A DNA stretch of 58,599 nt, taken from assembly GCA_010015675.1 (NCBI GenBank), contig ML977059.1, forward strand, positions 1 to 58,599, given 5' to 3'. Of this stretch, positions 22,035 through 34,413 are shown one piece after another. The first letter of the stretch is position 1, and the number at the start of each line of letters is the position of its first letter. Origin of the DNA: Byssothecium circinans (Eukaryota; Ascomycota; Dothideomycetes; Pleosporales; Massarinaceae). Both the position numbers and the translations under genes were made by a program. The notes below the pieces were generated by a model. That model did not search any database. It worked only from the letters and a program-made list of their open reading frames with translations, and was not told the DNA's origin.

Positions 22035-23302
22035 TTTGGTGGTGCGGGGGGAGGGGAGGTTTGGATCGGACCGGTGGATGGGTAGATGGGGATGAGATTG
22101 AGGGGTGAAGAGGTTGGAGTGAGTCGAGATGGAGATGGCAGGTACGGAAAGTACATCATCTCCCTCTCTCCCTCTTATACCTGCGCAGCTAATGAGCTAT
22201 GTCCTCTCATCTCGCAACCCTCGCCCCAAACCATCCTCCATTTCTGTTCACAGCCCCCCTAAAAAGCCAAAAGCACACGCCTCGAATCTCCATCCCATCA
22301 ACCATCATTTCTTCATACGTGCGTAAATTAAACTCCTAGTCCTTGGTAGCTGTACGAAACTATATATCAATCGTTAAGCGTCAAGCTGAGAGCTTTCCCC
22401 ATTTGGACTTTGACATGGCCAAGACTGGTAGGATTGCGTGGGTTCCGATGGCGAGGTAAGCGCGATCGCTGGAACGGGGGATAGCGGTGGGGTCGGTTTT
22501 TTGTGGGACTTGCTGGGCTGTAGATTTCTATTGATGAGGTGGGAGGGGATGGTGTTTTTGTTTTCTCTGGGTTGAGAGGGGCTTATGATGACGAAATGTG
22601 CGTGGGTGGAGGGGTGGCAGGGGAGGAGTGGTGTGTGTACGTGGCTGAAGTTGCCTCGGCGACTCCGCCACCGCGTTGATTTCTTTGTGAGTTGCGACTG
22701 TCATTACAATAAGGTTCAGCGGTGGAATACGGCGATCGATCGGAGGAACGTTGGGACCGTTCGGTGTATGTTTGGTGTTGTGAGTGGTGAGTTGTGGCGG
22801 TTGCAAGTGTTATATCAAGCTTGTAATACCAGACATGATCGATTCAGTACGTTTGAGTTAAATCAAGTGTTTTGTGCAGATGTCTTGTTCTTTATATTCA
22901 CTGGCTTGTTACCATGTTATAGCGGCTTTACACTCCTTTCAATGTCCGTTGAGCAAAGATCCTACGTTCACCTATTGCTGTGCTTGTTCCTCGTCTTCTC
23001 CTCGCCAATCGCTTCGCGCAGATAGCGACGCCAAACGTAGTCAAGCAAGAACCGACGGACGCCATCACCAGCACCACCACCCCCAGCTGGATATTCGATA
23101 GCGAAGAAGTCTTCCCTGTCTTGGGAGCGAAACGAGACAAACTAGACCCAGACGCCAACCTTAACCTCAAATTTTAAAATCGGAAACCACCAAGCGGTCA
23201 ATACAATAATATCGTAGCATAGAAAATACACGACACATTAAGAATACATAAGGCGTGACGGAATGACGACATGATAAAATGGAACGGAAAGCTTAAGCGA
23301 TG
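22035..23302. other. Intergenic region
   Basis: This includes the promoter of the DUF3237-like gene at its left end. Coding-looking frames overlap on opposite strands at about 22930-23180 and neither could be supported. Nothing else was recognised. Confidence 0.45.
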
Positions 23303-24180
23303 CTACGCGGTCATAAGAAAAGGAAGGAAGAAGGCGAGCCACCAGACTTTTTCCTTTGCTCGCGAGGTAGCCCATGAGGGGTTGGCGCCCGTTGCGCTAG
23401 GGGCGGGCGGGATGGTTGTTGATGCTATCGATGATGAGGTGGTTGTGGTAGAGTGTGAGGTTGTCGAAAGCGTCGTGGGCGATGAAGATGTGAATGAAGA
23501 AGCGGATGACGTTGATGATTGGATTGTCGACGAGGGACTAGAGGTGGGAATACTGGATAAGGGAACGGATGTTGTGGGGAAGATCGAAGCAGAGCTTGTC
23601 GGAGGAGTTGAGATAGCGGGTGTCGAAGCGGAGGAAGACGCGCTGGAAGGTTCTACCCCTGCTGTGGAAGGGACTGCTGATGATGATGATGATGATGACG
23701 TCGTCGTCGCTGGAATGCCAGAAGATGCTGAGCTAAGCGGTATACTTGGGTTTGTGGACAGTGACTCAATTGGTGTAGCAGAATATGAAGGAGTCGTAAA
23801 GGATATAGGTGCCGAACTTCCAGGAGTCGGGACCGCTGATCTCGATGTTGTTGGCACCGAGGCAGACGCCGAAGACGTGAGAAGTGGTGTCATGTGCGTT
23901 GTTATAGTAGTCTCCCTCGTTACTATAATCGTCGAAGTGAAGATCTGGGATGCTGAGCTTGAGGGTTGCGGCTGAACGACAGTAATCGGAAGATCTGGTA
24001 CGGCGTAGCTTGGTCCATATGTTGGAGTCGAAATTGCCGGTGCTTCGCATGTCAGCGTGAGCACTGTGGTAGGCGGCGTAGAGAGCAAAACTTACTGCTC
24101 GCAGTGTCTGGTCCGTATCCTTGCGCAAGTACTCCGGATGAGACTACGCTCAGCAAAGAAATGCCGTGTAGTTTTTGCAT
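23303..24180 (-). CDS. Ser/Thr-rich cell-wall protein, probably GPI-anchored
   Basis: Two exons: 24180-24096 and 24042-23303; 274 aa. Exon 1 encodes a short signal peptide (MQKLHGISLLSVVSSGVLAQ). The 53-bp intron has GTAAGT, a GCTGAC branch site and GAAG acceptor. The body is almost entirely Ser/Thr/Pro/Ala, with runs of serine and threonine, typical of a heavily O-mannosylated stalk. The C-terminus ends in a short hydrophobic tail (KVWWLAFFLPFLMTA) after a small-residue stretch (SATGANPSWA), a pattern seen in GPI-anchor signals. An in-frame alternative acceptor 17 bases upstream would change a few residues. Low complexity prevents a finer call. Confidence 0.7.
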
Positions 24181-25452
24181 GGAGTCCTTTGGTCCGAATC
24201 CCGTTCAGTGGTACGTGAGCACGCTCTACGGACTTTTCCTTGACCAAAAGTGAAGTAAAGAATCGAATGAGTTTCGGCTCCTCGAGGACAAAGCATAAAC
24301 TCAACTAGATGCTATCGATGATGAAATGTCGGTGGCTGGGCCATGAGCGACTTCAGCCTCCATCTTAACCGTCACGCCAGAACAACAAAAAAGCAATGTT
24401 TGTCGTACAGCAACGGTGACGCAGATGTGGCGGTCTGCACTGCATGGTGCCGCAACACATGATTCTGACACTTCATCTTTCTTGACTGTGATGGACATTT
24501 CGCAGTGGAGGTGAGGACATTGACGCTGTGAAACGGTCTGAGATGGAGTGAGACGCACGGCAATCGCGCTAAACGCACGGGCCAGCGGGGAAGCAAGTGA
24601 ACACCAAATAGAAGTTATGGGCATTTTACATTGACACTGCATCGCTCTTATACCTGCATCATGGTGTCGTACCTTGCATGCCGGCGGTTGTTTGCGTCTT
24701 ATGTTCCTGGTCGATGAGGATGAATCGGGTTTCGGCGTCTGCAATGGCATGGGTTTCACCGGTCGAGACTTCACCCCCATCACCTCGCACCGTCACGACG
24801 CGCTGTTGATACGCAATGATAGCCAGACCTCGACATCAATTCTGATCTCGGGGATCATTTCCCATGGTGTCTTCCTGTCCACCATCACATGCCCCTCCAT
24901 CAGTTCAACCAACGGAGTTCGGGTGACAAGGTGAGAAGCGTTCCCGCACAAAACATCACGCAGAACTTCCTTGCGAAGAACGAGACCGAGGCAGCGCTCC
25001 ATAAGCAACGTCATCAATAACCCGACAGCTATATCCCGGTCAATAAAAGGAAGTCCGGAGATGGCCAGATGCTTCGCGCCACCGGATGTCAGACTCCACG
25101 CAGGGAGACCGACGATCCGTAAGCCCTGGACTGCCGCATGTCTGGATCGGCTACAGATGCGGTCATGTTGATCTCCCGAATTGGCTGCTCCTGGTAAGAA
25201 TGCAAAGTAGTAGGCGAATGATAGTGGCAGAAGTTATAGGTTATCTACTAGAGATTATGCTAAAATTGTCTAGAACGAACGACAGAGAAGGGGTATATCC
25301 AAGCGCCTGAAAATGCTGCAAGAGTCCAAACCAAGACCCGCCATCCCAAGCATTGCTGCTAAGAACCCTTTATGCTTCAAAGGAAATGCTAAATTAATGC
25401 TCCAATCCAAACCTCGATTCCCGTAAATCATGAATCAGCTTCCTTGTCGTCC
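24181..25452. other. Intergenic region with an unsupported minus-strand open frame
   Basis: This lies between the GPI-type gene's promoter and the DHA2 transporter's 3' end. A stop-free minus-strand stretch of about 145 codons runs from about 25233 to 24793 but has no family match I know and no clear start. It is discussed under rejected items. Confidence 0.4.
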
Positions 25453-27850
25453 TCATACAACGTAGCTTCGGTCCATCTCGACTTCCTCAACCACTTGCGT
25501 CTCCTTCGGCATCATGAAGAAGCTGTTCACGAATGCCAGTGCCGCCAACACTGCAACAACAATCCACACCATTTTCAAGGACTTGATGTAGATGTCCATG
25601 ATCTGCTCTTTGGCGGAGCCAGGTCCTCCTTCCGTCGCGCGGATTCTGGCCACTAGCGCGACCGCATCGTTTGTGTATTTTCTCGCAAACTCCGAATATG
25701 TAGGGTTTTTGGACAGGTTCTTGAAGATTTCGTTCTGGAAGATCGAGGTAGCCATCGCGACACCGACCGTCTTTCCTAGGAAGTGGAAGAAGGTGTAGTT
25801 CGTGATCGCGCGTCTTGTTCGGCTTTGGTCTTGAGCGGCAATGAGCTCGGATGCCGTGTGCAGACTAGGGTACAGAATACCGATACCAGAGCCGGAAATC
25901 ATAGCGATGCAGATCCAGGCTGCGTTGGAGGATGTGCGAGTGTAGAGTGTAGTCAACGCGACGCCGAGAACGACAAGAGCCCAGCCCAGCCAGATGGCTG
26001 GAAGCCACAAGTTCCACCTGCTGACGACGATGAATGTTACCACGATGAAGACGACAAAAGGAAGCATCCATGGCAACCAGCGCACACCGGGAGGCAGAGA
26101 CATGAGCTCCATCTTGGCGACTGTGAAGAAGAAAGGCTGCGTCTAATCAGCTTGTAGCTAAACGATTGGTCTATCATGTCACTCACCATAAAGTACAGGA
26201 ACGCACCGATGACGACACCTTGAATAGCAGTGCCGAAGTACGTTCCTAAGCTGGTCCGATTCAGAAACCCATCCATACTAACCATCGACTGGAACGGTGA
26301 GAACCATGACCAGACACAGAACACAACGAGCCCGATCAACCCGAATTGAAGCGGCAAAAGCGTATTCGTGTGGCCCCAACCGTACAAAGAACCACCCTGC
26401 GTATTCGGTCAGCTTCTGCGCACAGTCCTTCGGGGAGTAATCGAGTTTTTCAAAGCCCACGCGATGTCCGGACACCACACTCAAACTCGCATCAACAACC
26501 AACAACCAAAACAAGAAAAAATCGATAGTGTTGACTTACCCAGCTAACGCCTAAAAGGACTACCACCAACGAGCTACTCAAAAGGAGGAAGCCGAACCAA
26601 TCGAACTTGGCTAGCTTGGGACCGATGGAGCCGGGAGTTGCGCCCTTGAGCCTCGCGAAGAAGGCAAGAACAACAGTCGCGGAGATGCAGAATGGCAGAT
26701 TGATCCAAAATATCCAGCGCCATTGGTTAATCTTGATCAACGCTTCACCGATTGCGGGGCCGGTAACTGCGCCGATGGCCCAGCTATGATGTTGTCAGAC
26801 GGAGGCGCACAGATCTTTGGCGAATACTTACATGGCTCCAAGAGCAGTGTTCAGCCGCCGTTTGTCTAACGGAGAGACCAGGTCCGAGGCAATGAGATCA
26901 GAGAGCAAGTAGATGCCACCTGCTCCAACGCCCTGGACTACGCGACCGAGGTGCAGAACGTTGAGATTGCCCGCAACACCGGCGATGAACGAGCCTACGC
27001 TGAAAGCTACCAAGCTAGCAATAAGCATCGTTTTACGGCCGAAGATGTCTGCGAATGCAGAGAAGAGCGGTAGGAATGTAGTCGCTGCTACCAGAAACGA
27101 GATACCAAGCCAAAATGACTGGATCGCCGACCCGTGGAGAACAAAGGAGATAGTCTACAACTCGTCAGCGTCTTGGACTTTCCAATCAATTATGAAACAT
27201 ACCGGCAGCGCAATCGAAATGACCGTAACGTCCCAAGCAATGACGATATTAACCATCAACAAGCAAGCGGTCGTCACATAGAACCTCCAATCCATTTCAC
27301 TCCTAACCTCCTCTTGATGATTTCCCAGGAAAGCATCACTGCTGATTCTCTTCATATTATCCGCAAAGCTCAACCCGGAACTCCTCGCACTCTTCTTCCC
27401 CGAACGCGACGCCGATCTTATCGACTGCGACGCCTTCTCACTCTTCCCATCATCGGCGCCAGAAACCCCATCTACATCTCGTAATCTGCTCCTCCCCATG
27501 CCTTTGGGCGTCTCGCTCCTCCCATTGTTGACGGGCGAATTGTTGTTACTTTCGCGCAGACTGCGCTGCTCGGAATCTAACGCATCGAAAGTGAAGCGGT
27601 CAGGTACGGGGGTCCGTCGTGGGCCTTCGAGGAATTGGGAAAAGCGCTCTGGTTCGCTGTTGGAGGGAATGGCGAACTGGAGATGGGCTTGCTGTCGGGA
27701 GTTGAGGTTTGAAATGAATTGGGCGGCGCCGGTGGGTTCTGGGGATTTTGGTGGTGCCGGGTGGTAATCATGTGTTGCGGTATGTGTAGGTTTCTTTGCA
27801 AGGAGGGTGGTGCTGTCGAAGGCCGAGGACGCGGGCGCTTTTAACGTCAT
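25453..27850 (-). CDS. DHA2-type MFS transporter (14-TM drug:H+ antiporter family)
   Basis: Five exons: 27850-27203, 27154-26832, 26783-26540, 26396-26187 and 26142-25453; 704 aa, all joins in phase. The first about 190 residues are a polar, Ser/Arg-rich cytoplasmic extension. MFS features follow: AWDVTVISIALP in TM1; LPLFSAFADIFGRKTMLIAS with the D-x-x-GRK loop; HLGRVVQGVGAGGIYLLSDLI with the G-x-G-x-GG motif; INQWRWIFWINLPF. The last exon contains GSGIGILYPSLHTASELIA and YTFFHFLGKTVGVAMATSIF, typical of fungal DHA2 exporters. Such proteins export toxins, siderophores or drugs from the plasma membrane; the substrate is unknown. No biosynthetic cluster adjoins it. The last acceptor could lie six bases further (skipping T-Q). 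Confidence 0.9.
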
Positions 27851-30650
27851 GATTCTTTCTCTTTATTATCTATTCCCAAGCTCTTAATTATGTCGGCCTC
27901 GACATGATACGTCCGATCATCAACGATGTCGATCTTCTTCTTGTTTCTCGTGTCGAAAGGAAAGGAAGGAGCGAAAATCCCGACTGGAAAAGGGTGAAAC
28001 GGAAAACACGACGATGGAGAATGGAACCCCGGGCTTCCATCGTACATATACGCTGAGCACGCACCCACGAAACATCCGAACCTGGCCTTGAGCCTGCCCG
28101 TCACCCAAGCTTTTGCATCGTGGAGATGGCTCCGGTGCCTCTCGGACTACACCTGCGTCGCGTTGCGCGCTAACGCCGGATCCGGTGCGTGCATCTCCAC
28201 ATGGGGCCAAGATCTTACACGAGCAGCTCTGTTCTATCCCTGTGCCCACGAGTCCGATGGCTGGCTTTGGGATAGCGTTGACGATGGTTTCAGGAATAGA
28301 ATCTGTGATCGTTGGTGGAGGATGTGATGATGTGAAAAACGGGTGTCGGGCGTTAACGTGATGATGTTGCGTATCTGTCGATTCTGTAAGATGCCGGACT
28401 CAAGTCGTCGCGTTTCCGTACGGAGGGTATGGCCAAGAGGGGACCGAAGTACTGTGTTATCTTGCCTGCATGTTTGTTCATTTATTATGCAGGAGGTGTA
28501 CAGTATGCCTATTTTGGCTACTTGCTACCTTTCACTTTGCTTCTGCCGTTCCGCGGATCCGTCTCGCAAGCTCACCCGGATCCATCACCAACAACACAGT
28601 GCACATTGCACAGTTGCTGGCCTTCGTCAGCAATCATAGCTTTCGAGCTAGAACGTCATTCCCGTCTTCTAGCCAGGTACAAGTTCTACAATCCCGAGGT
28701 TCTAGCCATCGGCTCAGCCCCCGACAGCGACGATCCAACGACCTCGGCCTTTTCTCCTGTCCTATTCACCCTGTCCTGTTCATGAGCTCACTTGTATAGT
28801 ACAGTACCGTATGCCGTCATCATCAATAATGCATAGGTACGCGTGCGAGTATTCTACCCAATCTCCTGCGGCTCTGGTCATCCGCCTCTGCATTCTTCAT
28901 CGGCAACAACCCCTCGTTCCTTTCCCGTCCTCTCACCAACAACCCGTCACCTTGAAGAAGAATATTATTAGAAAGAACTCCCCGTCAACATCCATCACAG
29001 TACCTATAAACAGTAACGGTAACAAGGCTGGACCAACACCCTTCACCGGGCAGGGGTCAGGGGTAAGCCCCGTTAACCGATCGGACTTCACAACATGGCT
29101 TGCATCTCTGGGGCTCAGCACAGGGCTTGCTGCTCAACACTCTCCTTCCGTTCCACGAGTCGTATCGCTTCAATTTCCTCCTGCTGTCTTATGTAAAACT
29201 CTTGTTCTTATTAAGATTGATGCTGTAGTTAAGTTTGGCGTGGGTTCAGCCTTGTGCGTCGCGAGTCACGAGGGTCAATTTGCGGGGTGCGGAATTTCAG
29301 GGTTTTTGAGGTTTGGGTCGCCGTGCCTTGTTTTGGGGTGGGATAGAAGCGGGTAAAGGCTTAGGGAAGAGATTGTGAGGACGTTGGGTTGAGCTGTGTT
29401 GTTGGACTGCTTGGGGTGGTGTGGGGTGCGATTGACCTCTTTGAACGTTCGACGAGCAGCCTGAGCGGAAGAAAATGGATAATGGCTCGTAAGAGGTGCA
29501 GCAAGGTCTTTGCGATGCGGAAAAACGGTAATCGCCTATCTTCGGGTACTAAATAAAGATAAACTAAGACTCGCGAGAGGAAGTTGACCGTGGCAGTACA
29601 TTGGAATTCAAGTCGCGCAGATAGCTGTCACTGCTCATTGAGAAAACAATCATAACAAAGAAGTAGTTTGGGATTATAGACGGGAGTGAAGAGCACGCTC
29701 TGGTGACTGCCTGGTCATCGTGGTCCGATGAAAATGACACACTGACGGGGAGGATTAAAAACTACTTCAAGGTAATGGAACTCTTCGCTAATAAGAACAG
29801 AAGATTGTATATCACACGCAACATCTGATAAACCGCGCACATCTGATAATACGAGGCCGGTTGTGCTGTGTCAAGTCAGACACTACACACAAACAACCTA
29901 CGCCAACTCTGGGTTAGTAGTACTAGGCAGTACCTATAATACCTGAAACATGGCCTCGCAAGATGGAAAACGCCTGCAGAGCCTAATGCGGCCGAACAGG
30001 GATATTGATTGCTTTCTTGCACGCCGTTCTTGCTCTGCCATGTGGTGATACAACCTATCAACTCGCACCACACACAACGGCTTGTTCGTATGAGGATGGA
30101 ACCTACCGTAGTATTCGTTATGTGGGTTACATTATGTTTAGCTACGTACTTGGACGAGGAGCTGTCGGGACTGCGTGGTTGTAGCTTTTATGCTGCAGTG
30201 CGGTGATTTGCTTTTTCGCCATGACTTCTGTAGAGGGTACCGATGATGTGTAGAACAATACGATTATAGCGCAAATGACCCAGAACATATTCTTATGAGT
30301 AGTCCCGGAGAGACTTTCGTTCCTAGATTCGAGTCTCGAAATCGCCATTCTCACACCGCACCAAACAAGGCTGTCTGTGGCCCCAATAAGCTGACCACCT
30401 TGTGCATGCAGTCATTTCCTGCAGGGTAACTTAGGACACAATTTACTCGAGACTCTACCGTACCTCCCAGTCCACTTCGACTCATAGACGCCGACCGTTA
30501 TGCGCCAATGTAGTCAGAAGGCTTGCAACCTGCGATCATGTCCAAGCACCCATTCCTTCCGTCGACTTCGACAGCCTGCGTACCTAGGCACAAACAGAAG
30601 ACAATTTGTTATCAACCGATCGTGCGTACCACCAGCAGCACCGTCCCACA
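27851..30650. other. Long gene-poor stretch (2.8 kb)
   Basis: No gene could be supported. A plus-strand 181-codon frame at 28811-29356 has no domain and is Ser/Pro-rich, and was rejected. The part next to 27850 should hold the DHA2 promoter. Short GTACAG-type palindromes recur at about 28795-28810. Confidence 0.45.
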
Positions 30651-31950
30651 ATGGCAAATCAATCGCCTAATATCGATCTCTTCAAAATACCCTACCTCCC
30701 CGCTCCCCCAGCCTACAAGTCCAACTTACACAAACGGGCCGATATGATGAATCTGTTCCTCGGAGTGATTTCGAGCATGGTATTTATGATGGTTGTTTCC
30801 GCCGTGCTGAGGACCGTGGCTGCTATGCGGAAGGGCCAGGGCTGGAAGATGGACGATGGTGAGGGTTCCTTCTCGATTTTGAATAAATGTGGTTATTATG
30901 CTTACGTTGAATGTAGTATGCGCAGTCTTCTCAACCATAACAGCAATAACTATAAAGTTCTCCTAGCCGTTTTTGCCCCCAGGATCCGAAAGCACACTTT
31001 GGACACATCGGTTGGTGTCTTAACCTCTGCGTGGACGCATAAAGTCAGTACCCCCCTCTCTCCCCGCGCTTCCATGATAAGGTTTCCCTCCAAAGCAGCA
31101 AACATAACATCAACTCCACCACTGATAGTAGTCCCCCGCAACAAGATAATACTATCCGCCCTCCTCCTAGCCCCACTCTCCATCCTCGCGGGCAAACTAA
31201 CCTTCCTAACCTTCGGCCACCGCCTCTTCCGCCACCCCCCCAAGGCCCGGTGCAAAATCTACCTAACCAGCATCCTCCTGCTCCCCGTATTCGTAGCCTG
31301 CGTCGCCTTCCCCGTACTCGCATTCCCACTGGAGGAAAAGCTCTAGAGTACATCGAACCGACGCTTCTTCAAACCCGTCTTCACGGTCTCGGCGCTGGTG
31401 GTCGAGGTGTTTAATCCCGCGGCGGATTGCGCTATTTTCTCCATTCCGATCCCGGTGGTTGTGGGGACGAATCTGGGTAGAGCGAAGAAGGTGCAGGTCC
31501 TTTGTATTTTCCTTACGGGGGCAATGTGAGTATTTCTCTAGAGTCTTTGATGGAGATGGAGGGAGGATGCTGACGCTGAGGGTAGTGTGATTGTGGCGGA
31601 TGTTTTGGGGATATATTATCGCATTCTGCTGTTTCAAGGGACGGATCCTGTGAGGTGTTTTATGCTGGTGGCGTTTTGCAGGTCCGTCACTTTACTTTAC
31701 TTCGCTCTAGGCTTCCGCTCGGTATCTTTGTGGACCTCATTACTGGCTGAGATCTAGTTTTATCGAGGCCGCTGATTCGATGATTTGCAGCTCGATGCCC
31801 TCGGCGGAAAGTGTGTGGAAAACATACATTGCCCAAAAGAAGGTCTTCTGTTCTGCCAGCAAGGCTACGATCAGTCAAGGTGTGCGGCCAGCTCAGAAGC
31901 GAGTAGGCCAACGAAGAAGGGATGGCTATACTCGATTGGAACGTTTCTGA
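30651..31950 (+). pseudogene. Broken fungal rhodopsin-like (PTH11-related) membrane protein
   Basis: Pieces of the fungal rhodopsin-domain architecture appear in order. The ATG at 30651 starts an extracellular N-terminus, then TM1 and a GQGWKMDD motif (family: GWDD). Later come LTFLTFGHRLFRHPPKAR (TM3 with its basic loop), a TM4 ending FPVLAFPLEEKL, FNPAADCAIFSIPIPVVVG (family: N-x-x-D...LP-x-P-x-x), and KVQVLCIFLTGAIVIV across an intron (about 31527-31584). The frame is broken: a TAG follows FPLEEKL where reading otherwise continues, and the TM2 region is open only in a shifted frame with its own TAG. The C-terminus ends at TGA 31948-31950. An unusual intron could explain one break but not obviously both, so I call it a decayed gene with moderate confidence. 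Confidence 0.55.
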
Positions 31951-33257
31951 GTACTGGGCTTTCTCAAACACGTCTAGCAGGAGATGAGGCTGAGCTCTCG
32001 TAGCTGGAGAGGAGGTTGCAAGTAGATATCCCTGTGTATAGCAGACCCAGACTTTTGACAGAAACCTTCACACACCACTACTTCCCCAGTAAACCTCCCC
32101 GCCGTACACCAAGCCGAATGTTCCAAAGCCTGAAATCCCCTCACCTCTGTTTTGATAAGGCGCAGCGCGCTCCTTCCATCTTCGCTCGCCGCGAGCCGTG
32201 CAAACGTGCTCCGCCCAGCAACAGTGCCGTCCAACGCGTAGCAACAGCAGCGAGTGGCCCGTTATCGCTTAGGATAGGGTAGTAGTAAACAAATCTTTAA
32301 AAAATTTGCCTCTCTCTTCTCCTCAGCTTCTTCAACTCTCGAGAAGCTCTTCTGCGCCCTCTTGCTGCCACCCGTCTCTTGCTCTCTCGCTGCCTCTCCC
32401 TCCCTCCCTCTGCCTCCATCTCCTCTTCCTGAGGACGACGACGACGACGAGACTCCGCCGGCCTTTTCTGGCGACTGGGGAGAGATGGCGGTCCCCATGA
32501 ACCCAACGTAAGTACATGGAGATGAGGTTTTGTTTTCTGCTTTTCTGCTTTTCTGGCGTCTGTCTGGTGTTGCTGTTTTACGCGCACTTTATGCTGTGAC
32601 TGTTGTCGAGGAAGAGTATACGACGAGGAAGAGATAGTCTTGGAGATGTGGACATTGGAAACTAGAGAGGAGAGACTCGAGCGGATACTTGGCTAGCACA
32701 CCTACTTGCTCGCCATGCTTGCGGTCGAGGACTACGGATTCGAGAGTTAACGCCTCGTGCGAACGACATGCGACGAACCACGCCTGACTACTACACGATG
32801 CCTACCGATGGGGCCATAGAGCCGTGGGCGGAGGGTTTAGGAAGTGCTGCCAATCAACGCAGCCTCTAAGCTCTCGTAAGTCCCACGCGCTTTCAACTCG
32901 ACCTGGTGCCTCTCAAGTCAACAATGCCCTTCGAATGGTCAAGATAGACTTCCAGCACTACTAGGCTACGCAGCAGGCATTTCCTTATCATGTTCCATGC
33001 ATTGTTGGCAACGGCTTATACCCGAGGAACTCAACGTGTATTGCATTGAGTAATACACTAAGATCAACCTGTCGACTGGAATCCTTCAACAACCAGCTAG
33101 GACGAAGCCGCTAGAGGGTATTGTCGGCGGCGACTTAGAGTACTATGCCGTGAATACTCGGGAGTCGCTTTGCGGATCTCGCCTGAGATCGGCTCCTGGG
33201 TGTCAGGCAGTGGACGCTGGGGTACGTATTCAACTACAGAAGCTAACCTCTTTGCAG
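31951..33257. other. Intergenic or degraded region
   Basis: No gene was supported. A CT-rich tract (about 32310-32440) precedes an ATG at 32485 followed eight codons later by a GTAAGT donor, which could be a first exon, but no matching second exon was found. Short coding-like fragments at 33100-33220 do not join in frame to the next gene. Confidence 0.4.
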
Positions 33258-33872
33258 CTCTCTTCAACACGACGGTGTCCTGTTTGAGGCACACATTGAC
33301 AACGATGAGCGCAAGTTCATCGAGGAGTTCTTGCTGGGCCTCAGCAGGCACTCCGTCGTGCGGAAGTTTGGTTGGGGGTTCTGGGAGCTCGGGGGCCTGC
33401 AGAACCCGCCGTGGGCGTATCGGCCGTGGGCGAGAGTCGTCCGGAGCTCGACCACCCGGGTGGTGGTCACCAAGGGCCGACACCCTCACATCACTGTGAG
33501 GGTGGAGGAGCGTGGGTCGTGGTACGTAGCTCCAGTCGTCGTCAGCTAGAGACGAGGCGAGGCGACGAGGAAGTGATCATGCTTACATCATCCAGGGGTG
33601 GGTTCTCTGGTCGGACCGGAAAGGTCCACGTCTACGACGACGGGAGTGAGACGTGGAGGGTGTGTGGGGTGCAGTTGACGAGGGGGGTTGACGAGCAGTA
33701 CTTCACCCTTGCTGCGGTACAGCCCCCCGGCACGAGGTACGACCGGTACCTGCCAGACAGGGTTTGGGAGCTGGTGTCGCCGGAGATCACCGAGCTCCCA
33801 GGCCCAGGCAGGCGTGGAGTAAGTAGTTTGAAAAGCCTGAGAATCCTATTCCTCGCTATCTCGACCATCTAG
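33258..33872 (+). CDS. Unrecognised protein, at least two exons, 5' end unresolved
   Basis: Two pieces splice cleanly: 33258-33521 and 33596-33818 (or to a TAG at 33870-33872 without further splicing). Together they give about 160 residues that read like folded protein: FEAHIDNDERKFIEEFLLG, VVRKFGWGFWELGGLQNPPW, then, across the join, GRTGKVHVYDDGSETWRV and YDRYLPDRVWELVSPEI. I do not recognise the family. No start codon or in-frame upstream exon was found; upstream sequence is interrupted by stops, so it may be 5'-truncated. A GTAAGT at 33819 could lead to a further exon beginning at 33915, which would overlap the minus-strand gene at 33901-34413. Confidence 0.4.
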
Positions 33873-33900
33873 CCGCCTATTCTTCGGCGTGACCAGTCTG

Positions 33901-34413
33901 CTAACGCCCACCAGCTGCAGTACCGCTACCCGCTGCCGCCGCCAACCGCTGCTCCGCAGCCTCGACCCGCCCCGTCCGTTCGCCGTCGGGAAGCCTCCCC
34001 GGAAACGGCTGGCTCAATGCCGTCGTTTGGCTTCCAGCTGCCGCAGATCTGGTATGTGTCCAAAACCCCCCATACAGCCCCCTCACCCACTCCCTCAACC
34101 CCTTGAACGGTTGCTCCCCCGGCCTCGGATTCATGGGATCCTTGGTGAAGTCGTGGAAGAAGACGCCGTACACGACCACGAAGCCAATCAAGTTCCACTG
34201 CACAATCTTGGTCCAGCGCTGCCATTGCGGTTTGATGGATTTGAGACGCAGGCGGCGCTTGAATTTGCGCTCGAAGCGGAACTGCTGCTTTTCGGTGAGA
34301 GCTCGCAGATTCGGCGGCCAGTGCTTCTTTGCGCGGAAGCGGTTGCGTGCGAAATCGAAGGGCGGCAGTTGCGACTTGGGGCGGCCCAGGATGCGCCTGA
34401 GGAACTGCAACAT
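33901..34413 (-). CDS. Small basic single-pass membrane protein, probably mitochondrial
   Basis: This is a single exon of 170 aa. The N-terminus is strongly basic (MLQFLRRILGRPK, then ARNRFRAKKHW, RFERKFKRRLRLK), followed by one transmembrane helix (IVQWNLIGFVVVYGVFFHDF) near residues 70-90 and the loop MNPRPGEQPFKGLREW. This looks like a conserved fungal protein of unknown function; the basic start suggests mitochondrial import, which is an inference. The last about 45 residues are Ala/Gly/Gln-rich and may be poorly conserved. It is divergent from leucyl-tRNA synthetase with 334 bp between starts. Confidence 0.75.
   Translation of the reverse strand: MLQFLRRILGRPKSQLPPFDFARNRFRAKKHWPPNLRALTEKQQFRFERKFKRRLRLKSIKPQWQRWTKIVQWNLIGFVVVYGVFFHDFTKDPMNPRPGEQPFKGLREWVRGLYGGFWTHTRSAAAGSQTTALSQPFPGRLPDGERTGRVEAAEQRLAAAAGSGTAAGGR

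Noticed and set aside
22928..23177. Overlapping coding-looking frames on both strands, including a plus-strand tail ending AKRDKLDPDANLNLKF.
   Set aside because: The two frames exclude each other, neither has a clear upstream exon, and no family is recognised.
24793..25233. Minus-strand stop-free stretch of about 145 codons containing GLPAWSLTSGGAKHLAISG and a Leu-rich segment.
   Set aside because: No good start codon, no family I recognise, and the reading changes quality after about 24830 where another frame also looks open. It could be an exon of an unknown gene, but I cannot support it.
28811..29356. Plus-strand open frame of 181 codons.
   Set aside because: Ser/Pro/Val-rich with no domain, weak start context and no splice-supported extension. 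Likely chance in a G+C-balanced region.
32485..32515. ATG plus eight codons followed by GTAAGT, like a first exon.
   Set aside because: No second exon in matching phase with coding quality could be found before 33258.
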